Origin: Nitrososphaerota archaeon
GTDB taxonomy: Archaea; Thermoproteota; Nitrososphaeria; Nitrososphaerales; Gagatemarchaeaceae
Length of the DNA stretch: 19,271 bases
NCBI GenBank assembly: GCA_005877225.1
Contig: VBPK01000072.1
Location: 1 to 19,271 of the forward strand
Reading direction: 5' to 3'
Of the stretch, positions 1 through 7,990 are shown piece by piece (positions within the stretch are counted from its first letter, which is position 1; every line of letters begins with the position of its first letter). Under the pieces are notes generated by a model. It was not told the DNA's origin. It saw nothing but the letters and a program-made list of their open reading frames with translations, and made no database searches. A program made the position numbers and the translations under genes.

Positions 1-160
1 CTACTTCGCGAGTAGGTAACTACAGCGGGCACATTTTGCTTCAGGCGTGTACGACAATTCTCTTCGAACGGTTGATTCGTCCATCGATGATCAGCACTAG
101 CCTGTCTCGCTCAGTGATTCGTCTGGGGCCGTCTTATTCATCATATCTCCTCTGTCAGCC

Positions 161-209
161 AAGTGAGTCTGGCGGGCCCGAAGGTGAACCTCGACCCTTA
201 GGCTCACTT
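161..209 (+). other. Stem-loop of 49 bases, possible structured RNA element
   Basis: The arms aagtgagtct (161-170) and aggctcactt (200-209) pair over 10 positions with one G-U wobble. A smaller internal stem at 179-193 closes on a tgaa loop. The structure sits in otherwise non-coding DNA about 270 bases before the next gene. I do not recognise the RNA family, and a chance hairpin is possible. Confidence 0.25.
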
Positions 210-441
210 CACTTAACTGGCGTCGGAGGCTAGCGCCTTTCCAGTCAATGCCCTGATCCGTACTAGGCGACGGGCCCAAGATTTTTTGGAACTTTTCACG
301 TGTATGAGTATGCACCACGAATGGGTTCGCTTCGGGGCTTGTCCGCTCTTGCCGGCGTTCGTCTTGTTTCGTTTCGAGGTCCGGGAAACCATCGGTAATT
401 CATGGCTCTAGTCGACTGCAAACGAGGAAGATCAACAAAGG

Positions 442-449
442 TTTATGTT
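442..449 (+). promoter_or_regulatory. TATA-like box for the CoxL-like gene
   Basis: tttatgtt, preceded by purine-rich aacaaag that could act as a BRE. Its centre is about 33 bases before the ATG at 479, which predicts a transcript with a leader of only a few bases and supports that start over the internal ATG at 533. Confidence 0.5.
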
Positions 450-478
450 AATCTGGGAAACCCAAGTTCCCAATACAT

Positions 479-2968
479 ATGGAAGCTGCCCGAGGCGCAT
501 CCGGTGGCCCAGGGTCTGCCCAGTCGGCACAAATGACCGCCGAGGCTGCGAAGCTCGTTGGACGCTCGATTAGGAGAGTAGAAGATAGAAGGTTTCTGAC
601 AGGAGGCGACAGGTATCTCGATTCGGTAAATCTACGCGGGACGGTATATGCAGGCTTTGTTAGAAGTCCCTACGCCCACGCCAAGATAATCCACATCGAC
701 GTGAGCAAGATCGTAGAGAACCCAGGTGTCGTGGCCATACTGACCGCAGAGGAGGTGCGCAGTCATTCAGACGCCATACCACTTCTCTGGAAAGTCCCAA
801 ATGCCTTGACGCACGAGCACTATGCACTGGCTCAAGAGAAAGTGAAGCACGTCGGGGACCCGGTTCTCGCCGTAGCTGTGAGGGAGAGGGAGCAACTTGA
901 GGACATCATAGAGCAGGTGGAGGTTGAGTACGAGCCCATCGAGCCTGTGCTCGACCCGCTCTCAGCGGATAAGGGTCCCGTGATCCATGAGGACCTTGGG
1001 TCGAACAGGTGTTTTCAGGTCAGCATCTCCAATGGCGATACATCAGCAGCGATGAAGGATTCCTACGCGACGGTATCGGGTAACTTCAAGATTGCAAGAG
1101 TCGCCGCGAGCCCGATGGAGACAAGAGGTGTGATAGCGGACCCAAATGGTCTCCACGGCATGTTCACGATATACTCTTCGACGCAATGGCCACACATACT
1201 GAGGACTTGCCTAGCCCGAAGTCTAAGGCTGCCCGAGAATCGCATCCGAGTAATTGCCCCAGACGTCGGCGGGGGGTTCGGAGTCAAGGGAGAAGTCTAC
1301 GCGGAGGAGATAGCCGTGCCGCTCTTGGCGCTGAAGTGCAGCCTGCCCGTGAAGTGGGTGGAGTCGAGAAGGGAGAGTTTCCTGGCGACGGCCCAGTCTC
1401 GGGCGCAGCTGATAGACGCCAAAGCCTCTTTTGCGCGGGACGGCAAGATAACGGCTCTCGAAGTCAAGATAAATTGTGACCTGGGGGCGTACCTCCATAC
1501 ACTCTCCCTTGGTACTCCCATGATAACGTCCATCTCCTTGAACGGCCCATACCATCTGCCAGAATTCTCGGTAACGACTGAGGCGGTGTACACGAATAAG
1601 GTGGGATTGACGGCGTATCGCGGTTTCGGTCAACCTGAAGCCGCATTCGTGGTTGAGAGGTTGATGTCAGCGGCCGCTGCGAAGCTGAACATGGACCAGG
1701 CAGAGATAAGGCTCCGGAACCTGGTGCAACCGACGGAGATGCCGTACAAGCTGGCGGGGGGTGGAATCTATGATTCCGGGGACTATCCGTCCTGTCTCCA
1801 GAAGTTGTTGATACTTTCAGGCTACGAAAAAATGATCGCCGGACGAGACGAAGCGAGAAGGCTTGGGAAGCTTAGGGGAGTCGGTGTTTCGATGTACACC
1901 GAAACCACAGGCTTTGCGCCAGGATTCGTCTTTGCACTTCTGGGGGTGCAGTTCGGCGGGTATGAGAGTGCTAAGCTGAGGATCGACCCCCAGGGGAGAC
2001 TGCACGCCACGACTGGAGCCTTCCCCCACGGACAAGGCTTCGAGACAACGCTCTCACAAATCTGTGCAGACGAGCTTGGGTTAAGGATGGAGGATGTCTA
2101 TGTCACCCATGGCGACACCCAGGTCTCGCCTTACGGTCAGGGAACCTTTGGGAGCCGGACTGCGGCCGTCGCCGGGAGCGCTGCCCTAATAGCGGCGCGC
2201 CAACTCGCACAGAAGATTCTCGCGGTTGGTGCCCGCCAGATCGGAATCGGTAATCCCGAAGACCTATATCTTTCCGACGGTTTCGTTCGGTCTCGTTCAC
2301 ACCCTGAAAAGCGGGTTTCAATAGCCGAAGTGGCGTCGGCTTCCTACACGGCCCATAACCTTCCGCAGGGGGTTGAGCCGGGGCTTGAGAGCACTATCAA
2401 CTTCAACCCAGTCGGCCTCGCGACTTCGTATGCGGCACATGTCTGTGAGGTTGAGGTAGATCCCGAAACGGGGAGTACGACGATTCTCGGACATTATTGC
2501 GTTCACGACTGCGGTAGGCAGATCAACCCGATGATCGTTGAGGGGCAGATCCACGGTGGCATTGCTCAGGCCATCGGAGCCTGCTTTCTTGAAGAAATCA
2601 ACTATGATGAGAACGGCCAGCTGCTGACCGACTCCTTTCTGGACTACCTAACCCCGACCGCACAGTTCATGCCTCACAAACTGATGGTGGAATCAATGGA
2701 ATCTCCGACCCCAATTAATCCGTTGGGTGCAAAGGGCGTCGGAGAGAGCGGAACAATAATTGCTCCTCCCGCCATGGCAAACGCCGTCTCCGATGCGCTG
2801 GGAGTTGATGCGAACGAAATTCCTCTGACACCTGAACGGGTTTGGAGACTAATCAAACGGAGGGGCCGGACCCGGTCTGAGCCGTCGACCGATCGAGTGA
2901 GTTCAGGCTTATATAGAGTCGATTCGGAATTGGACGAAGCGGATGAGCCCGACGCATCGTCGCGGTGA
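479..2968 (+). CDS. CoxL/xanthine dehydrogenase-family molybdopterin-binding subunit
   Basis: Large molybdenum-cofactor subunit of the xanthine dehydrogenase/aldehyde oxidoreductase/CO dehydrogenase family, 829 residues, slightly longer than usual. It begins the family pattern at about residue 27 (VGRSIRRVEDRRFLTGG). Cofactor motifs are visible in order: STQ at 234-236, GGGFGVKG at 264-271, GQG at 518-520, GQGTFGSR at 553-560, and GVGES with the expected catalytic glutamate at 756. The active-site loop reads AYRGFGQPE (379-387), not the AYxCSFR loop of form I CO dehydrogenase, so CO oxidation is not supported. Aldehyde, purine or N-heterocycle hydroxylation is more likely, with substrate unknown. 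The FAD (CoxM) and 2Fe-2S (CoxS) subunits that normally accompany it are not adjacent. A charged tail of about 35 residues after 790 overlaps the next gene and its promoter. The ATG at 479 is favoured by the TATA box at 442. Family assignment is firm. Confidence 0.93.
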   Translation: MEAARGASGGPGSAQSAQMTAEAAKLVGRSIRRVEDRRFLTGGDRYLDSVNLRGTVYAGFVRSPYAHAKIIHIDVSKIVENPGVVAILTAEEVRSHSDAIPLLWKVPNALTHEHYALAQEKVKHVGDPVLAVAVREREQLEDIIEQVEVEYEPIEPVLDPLSADKGPVIHEDLGSNRCFQVSISNGDTSAAMKDSYATVSGNFKIARVAASPMETRGVIADPNGLHGMFTIYSSTQWPHILRTCLARSLRLPENRIRVIAPDVGGGFGVKGEVYAEEIAVPLLALKCSLPVKWVESRRESFLATAQSRAQLIDAKASFARDGKITALEVKINCDLGAYLHTLSLGTPMITSISLNGPYHLPEFSVTTEAVYTNKVGLTAYRGFGQPEAAFVVERLMSAAAAKLNMDQAEIRLRNLVQPTEMPYKLAGGGIYDSGDYPSCLQKLLILSGYEKMIAGRDEARRLGKLRGVGVSMYTETTGFAPGFVFALLGVQFGGYESAKLRIDPQGRLHATTGAFPHGQGFETTLSQICADELGLRMEDVYVTHGDTQVSPYGQGTFGSRTAAVAGSAALIAARQLAQKILAVGARQIGIGNPEDLYLSDGFVRSRSHPEKRVSIAEVASASYTAHNLPQGVEPGLESTINFNPVGLATSYAAHVCEVEVDPETGSTTILGHYCVHDCGRQINPMIVEGQIHGGIAQAIGACFLEEINYDENGQLLTDSFLDYLTPTAQFMPHKLMVESMESPTPINPLGAKGVGESGTIIAPPAMANAVSDALGVDANEIPLTPERVWRLIKRRGRTRSEPSTDRVSSGLYRVDSELDEADEPDASSR
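2909..2916 (+). promoter_or_regulatory. TATA box inside the end of the CoxL-like gene, for the binding-protein gene
   Basis: ttatatag, a strong archaeal TATA match, centred about 30 bases before the ATG at 2943. It predicts an essentially leaderless mRNA for binding protein A, independent of the CoxL-like transcript. Confidence 0.6.
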
Positions 2969-4331
2969 AAGGGCAATTTCTGCGATTGTGGCCGCCGTTA
3001 TCATCGTCGTGATCATCGCGGCAGCGGCGGCGTCGTACTTCTTGCTGGCCCCGACCTCACAGGGGATTCAAACGACCACCCCGAAGACCGTCGAGGTTGT
3101 TTTCGGGGCGACGCTTTCAATGACGGGTCCGTTGCAGGCTTTTGGGCAGGAGCAGAACTGGACACTGTCATACGCAGTTCAGTCGATCAACGACCTTGGG
3201 GGGATTCCGCTGAGCGACGGGACTAGAGGGATTGTCAAGCTGGTGGTTCTGGATGACAAGACTGACCCGAGCGTAGCCCAATCAAATTTGCAGACCCTTG
3301 TCTCTCAGTACCATGCGCAAGTGATCATGGGTGAACTCGGCGGAGTTCAGGATTCCGTGGCGCAGCAGTTCGCGTCGAGAAATCAAATTCCGTACATCGG
3401 ACCGGTGTATACCTCAGTCGCAAAGACTTGCGCGGATTGTTCCAACGCCTGGATATTCTCCCCATTCCACAATGAGACTAACGAGGCACATATCTTCTTC
3501 AACTGGTTCCGGACTGTGGACCCGTCTACTCCATCTCACAACGTGACGGTGGCCTTCTTTGGTGAGGGTGATCCGGCGGCGCAGGCGAATAACCTTGGGG
3601 GTGAAGCTTATGCGAGAACCCTTGGATACACCGTCTGCACTTGCTCGGACCTGACATTCAGGCCTGGTAGCACCTCCGAGATGACGAGCTTCATATCGGC
3701 TGCAAAGAGCGCGGGTGCTGAAGCCGTTTACGGACTTCCCCTTCCACCCGACGCAGTCCTGATGGTGAACACGGCCCACCAACTAGACTATGCGCCAAAG
3801 GCATGGCTCCTCACACGAGGAACCGCCGTTGCGCCGTTCGCAATACCCGCCCTCGGGGGTGCTGGAAATCTCTCCGTGGGAGTGATGTCCGCCTTCCCGT
3901 GGCAGCCCAGCGTTCCTTACGCAGGAAAACTTCTGGGCAAGAACGTGAGCAATTCTGAAATCGTCAGCAAGTACGAAGCCAAGTGGCAGCATCCACCCAC
4001 CCTCGAAGGCGTCTACTTCACCGAGGCGTTGATAGCTGCAGACGCGATTCAAAAGGCGGGGTCGCTCAATAGCGTAGCAATAAGAGGCGCCCTTCTTTCC
4101 ACGACCTTCAAGACACCGATGGGAGATGTCTCCTTCACCCCTGGAGGCCAATGGATTCAGTCTGGAAAATTCATGCTGATGATGCAGTGGCAGAACGCCG
4201 TGATTAATGGCCAGACGCTACAGGTGCTGCAGGTGCTCGAGCCGACGAGTGTCGCTACGACTAACTACATACTCTATCCGTTCAGTTGGGCGAAGGCGCA
4301 GCCCCAACCATGGCCGCCCCCTGCCTACTAG
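2943..4331 (+). CDS. Liv-type ABC transporter substrate-binding protein (importer A), pilin-like signal
   Basis: Extracellular binding protein of the branched-chain amino acid/amide (LivK-like, type I periplasmic binding fold) family, 462 residues. The family start pattern FGATLSMTGPLQAFG (54-68) is followed by INDLGG (82-87), and the C-terminal lobe has the usual YFTEALIAADAI segment. The N-terminus has a basic stretch, then RAIS (10-13), then about 20 hydrophobic residues. This matches the archaeal type IV pilin-like (class III) signal rule, with cleavage expected after Ala11. A short Thr/Ser/Pro linker follows. The start overlaps the end of the CoxL-like gene by 26 bases and has its own TATA box. 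It converges, with a 10-base gap, on the livGFHM operon, its likely partner. Ligand is unknown: the Liv family also takes amides, urea and aromatic compounds. Confidence 0.9.
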   Translation: MSPTHRRGERAISAIVAAVIIVVIIAAAAASYFLLAPTSQGIQTTTPKTVEVVFGATLSMTGPLQAFGQEQNWTLSYAVQSINDLGGIPLSDGTRGIVKLVVLDDKTDPSVAQSNLQTLVSQYHAQVIMGELGGVQDSVAQQFASRNQIPYIGPVYTSVAKTCADCSNAWIFSPFHNETNEAHIFFNWFRTVDPSTPSHNVTVAFFGEGDPAAQANNLGGEAYARTLGYTVCTCSDLTFRPGSTSEMTSFISAAKSAGAEAVYGLPLPPDAVLMVNTAHQLDYAPKAWLLTRGTAVAPFAIPALGGAGNLSVGVMSAFPWQPSVPYAGKLLGKNVSNSEIVSKYEAKWQHPPTLEGVYFTEALIAADAIQKAGSLNSVAIRGALLSTTFKTPMGDVSFTPGGQWIQSGKFMLMMQWQNAVINGQTLQVLQVLEPTSVATTNYILYPFSWAKAQPQPWPPPAY

Positions 4332-4341
4332 TCGTCGCTCT

Positions 4342-5343
4342 TTATTTGACCGGAATCGGAGTCCTGCGTTTTCGCAGCTCGTGTAGAGAGGAGACAAGGC
4401 CCCGCGGCAAAAGCACGGCTACGCCAATTATCATTAAGGAAAGTATGAAGGTGTCGACAGTACTTCCGGGGAATTGACTCGTGACGTAGTAGTTTATCAA
4501 ACTAAAGACGACCGCCCCTAGCACCGGACCTTCGAACGTTCCGATTCCACCGATGATAACCATGAATATCGGGAACAGAGAAAAGTTGAGATTTTGGAAG
4601 AGGGTTGTGTTGATCGTCCCTATGATCTGGAGATAATAGGCACCCGCCGCGGACGCGATGAATCCGCTCGTGAGGACTGCTATGGATTTGTAAAGCAGGA
4701 CGTTAATCCCAAGACTCGACGAAGCCAATTCGTCGTCCCCTAAGGCTCTCAAGGCGAATCCGACCCTCGACTGCATCAGAAAGTATGCGCCGAATATCGT
4801 GATTCCGGCGAGGACCAAACCCGAGTAGTAGAGCCCTATCGGTGTGAGAATCACGGTCTGAGGAACGGTGAAATCTGCCCTGTTGCCAAGAAATTCAACC
4901 ATCGGCTTAACCACGAGTGGGACGACGAGGGTGGCAATCGCGAAGTAGAAGCTCTTGAGTCTAAACGTTGGTATCAGTGCGACTCCGAGAATCGCCCCAG
5001 CAAAGCCAGCCAAGAGCAACGATATGATGAACGGGAACCCATCGAACAGGGCTAGCGCTCCCACAACCCCGCCGAGAGCGAAGAAGGCGGAGATCCCCAG
5101 ATTGAGAAGCCCTGCGTATCCGCCCACTAGGTTCCAACTCTCTGCCAGCGAAATCCACATGAAGTAGACGGCGTACACAGACAGGACCCTCGAACCCTCC
5201 GTGGAGAGGGTGAGTGGATACACTGTCGCGAAAAAAAGTGAGATTAACAACGTGATTTGGGAGGGATTTCTCATGCCTACCGCGAACCTCCATACCCGAC
5301 TCCTATCGGCCAACTTGGGACCAGTCCCTCTCCTCCGCTTCAC
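4342..5343 (-). CDS. livM: Branched-chain amino acid-type ABC permease LivM (importer A)
   Basis: One of the two membrane permeases of importer A, 333 residues, with roughly eight to ten hydrophobic segments. LivM hallmarks are the GYAGLLNLG segment (75-83), a cytoplasmic coupling loop around ALRALGDDELASSSLGI (198-214), and MVIIGGIGTFEGPVLGA (261-277). The C-terminus ends in LPRGL plus a basic tail, as is usual. Start is GTG at 5343, sharing a GTGA overlap with the livH stop, so translation is coupled. Met24 is a possible alternative start just before the first membrane segment. This is the intact LivM of the window and serves as a reference for the broken copy at 15383-16376. Confidence 0.93.
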   Translation of the reverse strand: MKRRRGTGPKLADRSRVWRFAVGMRNPSQITLLISLFFATVYPLTLSTEGSRVLSVYAVYFMWISLAESWNLVGGYAGLLNLGISAFFALGGVVGALALFDGFPFIISLLLAGFAGAILGVALIPTFRLKSFYFAIATLVVPLVVKPMVEFLGNRADFTVPQTVILTPIGLYYSGLVLAGITIFGAYFLMQSRVGFALRALGDDELASSSLGINVLLYKSIAVLTSGFIASAAGAYYLQIIGTINTTLFQNLNFSLFPIFMVIIGGIGTFEGPVLGAVVFSLINYYVTSQFPGSTVDTFILSLMIIGVAVLLPRGLVSSLHELRKRRTPIPVK

Positions 5344-6293
5344 TCAGCAATACCGTGTCCAAAGAGCCCTCTTGGTCTGACCATGAGAATAACAATGAAG
5401 ATCAGAAACGTCAGAAGCGACGCGAGGTCTGCGTGAAACTGAAACTGTGAGGGCAGCGTGAGAGCGATGAGGCTCGATACGCTCATGATGACCCCAACAA
5501 GAAATCCCGCCGCAAGGGTTCCAAGTATACTCCCAATCCCCCCTAGAATTACCACGACGAGTATCACCGGAAGCAACACTTCATCCCCCGCTGTTGCCGT
5601 TACGGAGTTCGTGAACGCAAAGAGCCCCCCCGCAAGCCCCGCGAGGGCCGAACCCGTGATGAATGAGAGGAGCCTGACCGCCTTCGTGTTTATGCCCGAG
5701 AACTCAGCGGCCTCCCAGTCCTGCGACGTTGCGCGAATCGCTCTGCCACGATACGTCCTGGAAAGGAAGAGTTGGAGAATAGGAAGCACCACAACAGCCA
5801 TGACGAATGCCAATGCCTGAGCCTCTTGCAGGAAGAACGGGCCTATCTGGATTGCGGTACTCGAGTAGCTCTGATGCTGAGCTTGGGCCCCAATGCCGTG
5901 CGATGGGTCCAGCGCCGGAAAGGGACCGATGCCGTTTGAGGCCAGATACTCTAAGAGTATCGAAAGACCAAAAGTGGCGAGGAGAGGGGCTTCAAACCCT
6001 GTCCTCTCAATCCTGTAGATAAGAAGAAGGTAAACTGAGCCGCCCACAAGGGCCAGCATCAAGGAGTCAGTGAATATCGAGAGCAGGGGGTCTATGTGGA
6101 GAACGGGTGTAACCAAAATCGAGAACTGAATCGTGGCGAATGCTGCGAGGACGATGAATGCCCCATGGGCCACGTTCAGAACCTTCTGGACGCCAAATAT
6201 GAGAGAAAATCCGGCGGCGGAGAGGGCGAAGAATCCGCCCTGCAACAACCCATTCACGAGGGCCTGAACAAATTCTACCGTGCCCAGGGCCAA
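5340..6293 (-). CDS. livH: Branched-chain amino acid-type ABC permease LivH (importer A)
   Basis: Second membrane permease of importer A, 317 residues. It shows the LivH opening GFSLIFGVQKVLNVAHG (28-44), the coupling loop near ATSQDWEAAEFSGIN (188-202), and VVVILGGIGSILG (246-258). The C-terminus carries the expected VRPRGLFG. The start is TTG at 6293, two bases after the livF stop. No ATG is better placed and the spacing indicates coupled translation. It pairs with LivM to form the pore through which the ligand of the binding protein enters the cell. Confidence 0.93.
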   Translation of the reverse strand: MALGTVEFVQALVNGLLQGGFFALSAAGFSLIFGVQKVLNVAHGAFIVLAAFATIQFSILVTPVLHIDPLLSIFTDSLMLALVGGSVYLLLIYRIERTGFEAPLLATFGLSILLEYLASNGIGPFPALDPSHGIGAQAQHQSYSSTAIQIGPFFLQEAQALAFVMAVVVLPILQLFLSRTYRGRAIRATSQDWEAAEFSGINTKAVRLLSFITGSALAGLAGGLFAFTNSVTATAGDEVLLPVILVVVILGGIGSILGTLAAGFLVGVIMSVSSLIALTLPSQFQFHADLASLLTFLIFIVILMVRPRGLFGHGIAE

Positions 6294-6295
6294 AT

Positions 6296-7000
6296 TCAGG
6301 TCCCGACTCCCAGATAGGCTGCTCTTACCATGGGGTCGTGCAACAGCTCATCGCTCAATCCACTGCCAGCCACCCTCCCGTTCTCGAGCACGTAGGTTCT
6401 ATCGGAGATTTCCATCGCTCGCTCCGAGCTTTGCTCCGCCAGTAAAACAGCGACTCCTTCCCTGTTTATCTTCTCGATAACGCCAATGACCTTCTCGAAC
6501 GCAATAGGTGAGAGACCGAGGGAGGGCTCATCGAGGAGCAACATCTTGGGCTTCGCCATCAGCGCCCTGGCAATTGCGACCATCTGCTGCTCACCCCCCG
6601 ACAGTGTCGTGACTAGCTGGAAACTTCGCTCTTCTAGTACAGGGAACAAGTCGTGAACAACCTTCAGCCGTTCATGGACTTCGGGACATCTTCTCGGTGC
6701 GCCCATCCGAAGGTTCTCTCTCACCGTCATTTCTGGGAACAGCCTTCGTCCCTCGGGAACATATGCGATGCCCATAGCTACCAATGTGTGGGGAGCCACC
6801 CCAGTGACTCTAGTTCCTTCGAAGACTATCTCTCCTCCCTGAGTCCTCACCAGACCCATAATCGACTTGAGCAGAGTCGACTTCCCAGCCCCATTCGCGC
6901 CAACGATGGAGACGATTTCTCCGGCTTCCGCGCTCATCGATACGTCCCACAGTACCCTTAGGTTACCGTAGGAGGCCGAGACCGAGTCAACTGATAACAA
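6296..7000 (-). CDS. livF: Branched-chain amino acid-type ABC ATPase LivF (importer A)
   Basis: Cytoplasmic ATPase subunit, 234 residues, the normal LivF length. Walker A GANGAGKST is at 34-42, the LivF-specific YVPEGRRLFPEMTV at 80-93, ABC signature LSGGEQQM at 133-140, and Walker B MLLLDEPSLGLSP at 153-165. The D-loop/switch region reads LLAEQ, as in LivF proteins, which lack the usual histidine. The start is TTG at 7000. No in-frame ATG or GTG lies between it and the livG stop, 23 bases upstream. Position in the operon is after livG and before livH. Confidence 0.94.
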   Translation of the reverse strand: MLSVDSVSASYGNLRVLWDVSMSAEAGEIVSIVGANGAGKSTLLKSIMGLVRTQGGEIVFEGTRVTGVAPHTLVAMGIAYVPEGRRLFPEMTVRENLRMGAPRRCPEVHERLKVVHDLFPVLEERSFQLVTTLSGGEQQMVAIARALMAKPKMLLLDEPSLGLSPIAFEKVIGVIEKINREGVAVLLAEQSSERAMEISDRTYVLENGRVAGSGLSDELLHDPMVRAAYLGVGT

Positions 7001-7023
7001 CGGCTCTTGAAGCCACCACGGCT

Positions 7024-7797
7024 CTATTGAGGGGCTGAGGAGAAGGTTGTTGTGCTTTCCCCGCCGTTACCTCGTCTTCCCATGTATGCCGCGACCACTC
7101 TCTCATCTCTCATGACTTCTGACGGGCTACCCTCGACCAGCTTCTCTCCCCCGTTCATCACGACGATTCTGTTGCAGAGTCTCACTATCGCTTTCATCAC
7201 GTGCTCAATTACGATTAGCGCCATTCTCCGCTCGGGCTGTATTCTTCTGAGAAGGTCGACCATGGCGTTCATCTCCGAATGATTCAACCCAGCCACGACC
7301 TCGTCTAGCATCAAGAGTTTTGGAGAGGTGGCAAGCGCCCTCGCGAGCTCCAGCCTCCTCTGTTCCGCGAGGGTGAGGCGACCAGCGCGAACCTCGGCTT
7401 TGTCCAGAAGCGAAACCGATTCGAGCATTTCAAGCGCTTTCTGGGTAGCTCGCCTCGGCGCGTTAATGCCGCCTCTTCCAAACAGCAGTCCAGTCATGAC
7501 GTTCTCCCTTGCGCTCATCCTGGCGAATGGTCTCACGGTCTGAAAGGTTCTGGCAACCCCAAGCGACGAAACTTCGTGTGGCTTCAGACCTGATATGACT
7601 TTCCCATCGAACCTGATGCTTCCTGCCTCCGGCCTGTACACGCCGGATATCAGGTTGAACACGGTCGTCTTGCCCGCCCCGTTGGGCCCGATTAAGCCGA
7701 GGATCTCCCCCTCGCCTATTGAAAAGGAAAGGTTCCTCACGGCCACCAATCCACCGAACGACTTCGTAACCCCGTCCAGTTCAAGAAGGGCATCCAA
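7024..7797 (-). CDS. livG: Branched-chain amino acid-type ABC ATPase LivG (importer A)
   Basis: First gene of the livGFHM operon, 257 residues. Walker A GPNGAGKTT is at 37-45, the LivG-typical GVARTFQTVRPF at 80-91, a variant signature LTLAEQRRLELARAL at 141-155, Walker B LLMLDEVVAGLN at 161-172, and the switch histidine at 199. The LTLAEQ signature without the usual glycines occurs in a subgroup of LivG proteins and is not a sign of damage. The start is TTG at 7797. The ATG five bases further in is out of frame. A TATA-like box at 7823-7830 would place transcription start within a few bases of this TTG. Confidence 0.94.
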   Translation of the reverse strand: MDALLELDGVTKSFGGLVAVRNLSFSIGEGEILGLIGPNGAGKTTVFNLISGVYRPEAGSIRFDGKVISGLKPHEVSSLGVARTFQTVRPFARMSARENVMTGLLFGRGGINAPRRATQKALEMLESVSLLDKAEVRAGRLTLAEQRRLELARALATSPKLLMLDEVVAGLNHSEMNAMVDLLRRIQPERRMALIVIEHVMKAIVRLCNRIVVMNGGEKLVEGSPSEVMRDERVVAAYMGRRGNGGESTTTFSSAPQ

Positions 7798-7822
7798 GTT
7801 GGATTGAAAGTGTGTGGAAGAC

Positions 7823-7830
7823 CTTTAAGC
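7823..7830 (-). promoter_or_regulatory. TATA-like box for the livGFHM operon
   Basis: Reads gcttaaag on the minus strand, centred about 29 bases before the livG TTG start, predicting a near-leaderless transcript that covers all four transporter genes. Confidence 0.5.
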
Positions 7831-7990
7831 TTTCAGCCAAGAAGAGTTTTGAGTTATTAGGTGATGAATGAAAAATCGTCTTGATTTGATCCTCACGGAT
7901 CGCACGCACCTTAACTACGCTCCACGCTCTTGCGATTCTTGATTCACAAATTCCTAGGTGGGCGCTTTCACGGTCGTTCGGGTTGCGGGC

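Larger units (their letters stand above)
1..478. other. Non-coding stretch upstream of the CoxL-like gene
   Basis: No convincing gene lies here. The short open frames on either strand (for example 36-233 plus and 97-318 minus) have no recognisable motifs and no start signals. I looked for tRNA T-arms, 5S, SRP and RNase P core motifs and found none. The stretch holds a small hairpin at its very start (bases 1-15, arms ctact/agtag), a longer hairpin at 161-209, and a TATA-like promoter at 442-449. The left hairpin could belong to the end of an upstream transcript outside the window. Confidence 0.6.

Noticed and set aside
36..318. Two overlapping short open frames (36-233 plus, 97-318 minus) before the CoxL-like gene
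   Set aside because: They overlap each other, show no family motif, promoter or ribosome site, and have random-looking composition.
1223..1633. Antisense open frame of 136 codons within the CoxL-like gene
   Set aside because: The opposite frame carries conserved molybdenum-cofactor motifs. This one has no recognisable features.
479..2968. Reading the CoxL-like protein as aerobic CO dehydrogenase
   Set aside because: The active-site loop is AYRGFGQ, lacking the cysteine of the form I AYxCSFR loop, and CoxM/CoxS are not adjacent.
7888..7901. Small hairpin gatcc/ggatc between livG and the TrpB2-like gene
   Set aside because: Only five pairs with a four-base loop and no T-tract; easily due to chance.
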